A stretch of 64,000 bases of DNA from Ectothiorhodospiraceae bacterium (lineage in GTDB: Bacteria; Pseudomonadota; Gammaproteobacteria; HK1). The stretch's first letter is position 1, and each line of letters begins with the position of its first letter. Location of the stretch: assembly GCA_024234875.1 (NCBI GenBank), contig JACKNM010000002.1:186001-250000 (forward strand). The letters are read 5' to 3'. The notes under the pieces were generated by a model that did no database searches, was not told the origin of the DNA, and was given only the letters and a program-made list of their open reading frames with translations. Positions 62,292 to 64,000 of this stretch are shown in pieces. Made by a program: the position numbers and the translations under genes.

Positions 62292-63213
62292 GCCGGCCGC
62301 CGGCGGCCGCGAGCGCATCGGCTTCGTCGGCCTCGGCGCGATGGGCCGCGGCATGGCGCGCAACCTTCTGCGCGCCGGGCATGCCCTCACCGTGTTCGAC
62401 CTGAGTCGGGCGGCGGTCGACGCCCTCGTCACCGACGGCGCCCAGGCGGCCGATGGGCCGGCCGCGGTCGCGGCGTGGTGTGATCGGCTGTTCCTCTGCC
62501 TGCCCTTCGCGCCGCAGGTGCGCGAGGTCCTGCTCGGACCGGGTGGTGTGGCCAGCGCCGCGCGAGCGGGACTCGCGGTGATCGACACCACCACCCTGCT
62601 GCAATCGGACGCGGTCGACATCGCCGGCGCCGCCGACCAGGCGGGGCTGCGCTACAACGACTGCCCGGTCTCCGGCATGCCGATGCGAGCCGAGAGCGGG
62701 ACCCTGACCGTGATGTTCGGCGGCACCGACGCCGACTTCGCCGATGCGCGCCCACTGCTCGACGTCATCGGTGCCGACGTCATCCACTGCGGACCGGTCG
62801 GCTCCGGCCAGCTCATGAAGGCGGTCAACAACGTCGTCTACGACATCAACATCGCCGCGGTCTGCGAGATCCTGCCGCTGGCGGTCAAGGCCGGCCTCGA
62901 CCCCGAGACGGTGACCGCGGTGCTCACCAGCGGCTCCGCGCGGAGCTTCGCCGGCGACCACTTCCTGCCGCGGATCCTCGACCGGCGCTTCGCCGGCGAC
63001 TTCTCGTTGCGCTCGGCCTGGAAGGACGTCGTGAACCTGCAGCAGGCGGCGGTGCGCACCGGCGCGATGACCCCGCTGACGGCGGCGATGAGCGGCATCT
63101 ACCAGACCGCGATCGCGCAGGGCCACGGCGACGAGCCGAAGAGCGCCATGGTCAAGGTGTACGAGGCGGTCCTCGGGCTCGAGGTCCACCGCGACGGCTC
63201 GGAGTCGGGCTGA
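62284..63213 (+). CDS. 3-hydroxyisobutyrate dehydrogenase-family NAD(P) oxidoreductase, 309 aa
   Basis: Beta-hydroxyacid dehydrogenase. Rossmann motif GLGAMGRGMARNL at 16-28, substrate loop DCPVSGMPMRAESGTL and catalytic K179 in GSGQLMKAVNN. The family includes 3-hydroxyisobutyrate, tartronate semialdehyde and 2-(hydroxymethyl)glutarate dehydrogenases, and the exact one cannot be named. Start overlaps the nitrilase stop by eight bases; 17 bases before the methylase. Confidence 0.9.
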   Translation: MPEPAAGGRERIGFVGLGAMGRGMARNLLRAGHALTVFDLSRAAVDALVTDGAQAADGPAAVAAWCDRLFLCLPFAPQVREVLLGPGGVASAARAGLAVIDTTTLLQSDAVDIAGAADQAGLRYNDCPVSGMPMRAESGTLTVMFGGTDADFADARPLLDVIGADVIHCGPVGSGQLMKAVNNVVYDINIAAVCEILPLAVKAGLDPETVTAVLTSGSARSFAGDHFLPRILDRRFAGDFSLRSAWKDVVNLQQAAVRTGAMTPLTAAMSGIYQTAIAQGHGDEPKSAMVKVYEAVLGLEVHRDGSESG

Positions 63214-63230
63214 TCGGCGCGGCGCGGACG

Positions 63231-63974
63231 GTGGCCGGGCGACCGCACCTCGTGGCCGTGGGTACCGGACTCCAGTTCCGGTCGCACATCACCCTCGAGA
63301 CCCTCGACGTGCTGCGCGCGGCCGACAAGGTGCTGTTCGCCGGCGCCGACGTGGTCACCGCCCGCTGGCTGGCCGAGATCAACCCCAGTGCCGAGGGTCT
63401 TCCCGACTATCTGCCGGGTCGACCGCGGCGCGAGACCTATGAACTCTGGGTCGAGCTGGTGATGGGCGCGGTGCGCGCCGGGCGACACGTGTGCGCCGCC
63501 GCCTACGGGCACCCCGGGGTGTTCGTCCACTTCACCGGCGAGGCGGTCCGGCGCGCGCGCGCCGAGGGGTTTCGGGCAGTGATGCTTCCCGGAATCTCGG
63601 CCGAGGCCTGCATGCTCTGCGATCTGCTGATCGACCCCGCACCGACCGGCTGGCAGAGCTACAGCGCGACGGTGTTCGTCCGCCGCCAGCCGCGCTTCGA
63701 CACCGGCACTCCGCTGGTGCTGTGGCAGGTCAAGGTGATCGACGCGCCGGGCCCGCCCGATCGCATCGCGCGCGACGGCCTCGCGCGGCTCGTCTCGGTG
63801 CTGCTCGAGCACTACCCACCGCACCACCAGGTGGCGCTCTACGAGGCGAGCCGCAATCCCGCCCTCGAGCACCAGGTGCAGTGGCTGCCGCTGGCGGCGC
63901 TCGCATCGGCCCGCTTTCGACTCAGCGCGACCCTGCTGGTGCCGCCGCTCGACCAGGCGTCCGAGCGCCCCTGA
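63231..63974 (+). CDS. Tetrapyrrole-methylase-fold SAM-dependent methyltransferase, borosin N-methyltransferase-like, 247 aa
   Basis: The fold is the tetrapyrrole (corrin/porphyrin) methylase type, but the motif set matches the borosin alpha-N-methyltransferases I know (SonM of Shewanella, OphMA): GTGLQ at 11-15, RRETYELWVE at 66-75, YGHPGVFV at 92-99, LPGISAEACMLCDLLIDP at 119-136, GWQSYSAT at 140-147, LVLWQ at 162-166, and LPLAALASARF near the end. R67 and Y70 occupy the place of the catalytic Arg and Tyr. GTG start at 63231. No precursor peptide gene is visible before the window ends. Confidence 0.83.
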   Translation: MAGRPHLVAVGTGLQFRSHITLETLDVLRAADKVLFAGADVVTARWLAEINPSAEGLPDYLPGRPRRETYELWVELVMGAVRAGRHVCAAAYGHPGVFVHFTGEAVRRARAEGFRAVMLPGISAEACMLCDLLIDPAPTGWQSYSATVFVRRQPRFDTGTPLVLWQVKVIDAPGPPDRIARDGLARLVSVLLEHYPPHHQVALYEASRNPALEHQVQWLPLAALASARFRLSATLLVPPLDQASERP

Positions 63975-64000
63975 CCCAGCTCGTCACCGCGCGACCGGCG

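Overview
The window is about 64 kb of very GC-rich, densely coded bacterial chromosome. It uses Shine-Dalgarno-led genes, many GTG starts and many 1-8 bp gene overlaps (ATGA, GTGA, TGATG). The gene types (TRAP and several ABC importers, hut genes with HutF, MlrC, DUF1028, creatininase, Xsc, a Rieske oxygenase) fit a heterotrophic proteobacterium, probably an alphaproteobacterium. The lineage is inferred from gene content and is not proven. I see no rRNA, tRNA, phage, transposon, integrase or CRISPR array. The region is a catabolic scavenging chromosome segment.

Layout: 1-962 is the end of a TRAP solute receptor. 1325-3986 holds two aldo/keto reductases and a small unknown protein. 4039-7141 is a divergent pair of MlrC-family (M81) metalloproteins, followed by a complete oligopeptide/nickel-type ABC importer (7220-13003). 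13392-15313 holds two secreted proteins (laminin/jelly-roll-like and CHRD) that converge on a tandem palindromic repeat. 15569-19618 holds a TIM-barrel isomerase-like protein, an MFS transporter, a GYD protein, an OsmC protein and a GNAT protein. 19695-29452 is one long minus-strand block: hutI-hutH-hutU, a PhyH-family oxygenase, then a branched-chain-amino-acid-type ABC importer. hutF-hutC run divergently (29505-31618) from a short AT-rich spacer with an 18-bp palindrome.

31725-37118 holds a GST, a creatininase-like hydrolase, a family 3 solute receptor and a Rieske oxygenase on the minus strand, divergent from the matching ATPase and permease. 37143-40444 is a tightly overlapped operon: an L-idonate-dehydrogenase-like enzyme, a carboxymuconolactone-decarboxylase-fold protein, an isopenicillin-N-synthase-like 2OG oxygenase and an HD-domain protein with the ligand pattern of PhnZ-type diiron oxygenases. 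40613-46992 holds prolyl aminopeptidase, then a minus-strand operon of proline-racemase-family enzyme, sulfonate/NMT1-type ABC importer with two related permeases, and an alpha/beta hydrolase. 47135-51397 holds a YchJ-like SEC-C protein, a DUF1028 protein, sulfoacetaldehyde acetyltransferase (xsc) and a divergent IclR regulator. 51459-55548 is a spermidine/putrescine-type ABC importer. 55803-63974 holds an amidohydrolase, a dienelactone hydrolase, a third MlrC overlapped with a threonine-synthase-like enzyme, and a divergent nitrilase, a 3-hydroxyisobutyrate-dehydrogenase-family enzyme and a tetrapyrrole-methylase-fold protein that resembles borosin peptide N-methyltransferases.

How it works together: almost every importer sits beside one or more hydrolases, oxygenases or racemases, so the segment reads as a row of import-and-degrade modules for nitrogen compounds, peptides, sulfonates and amino acid derivatives. 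The points I find most worth following up are the borosin-like methylase at the right edge, the HD-oxygenase/2OG-oxygenase pair, and the oxygenase built into the histidine operon.
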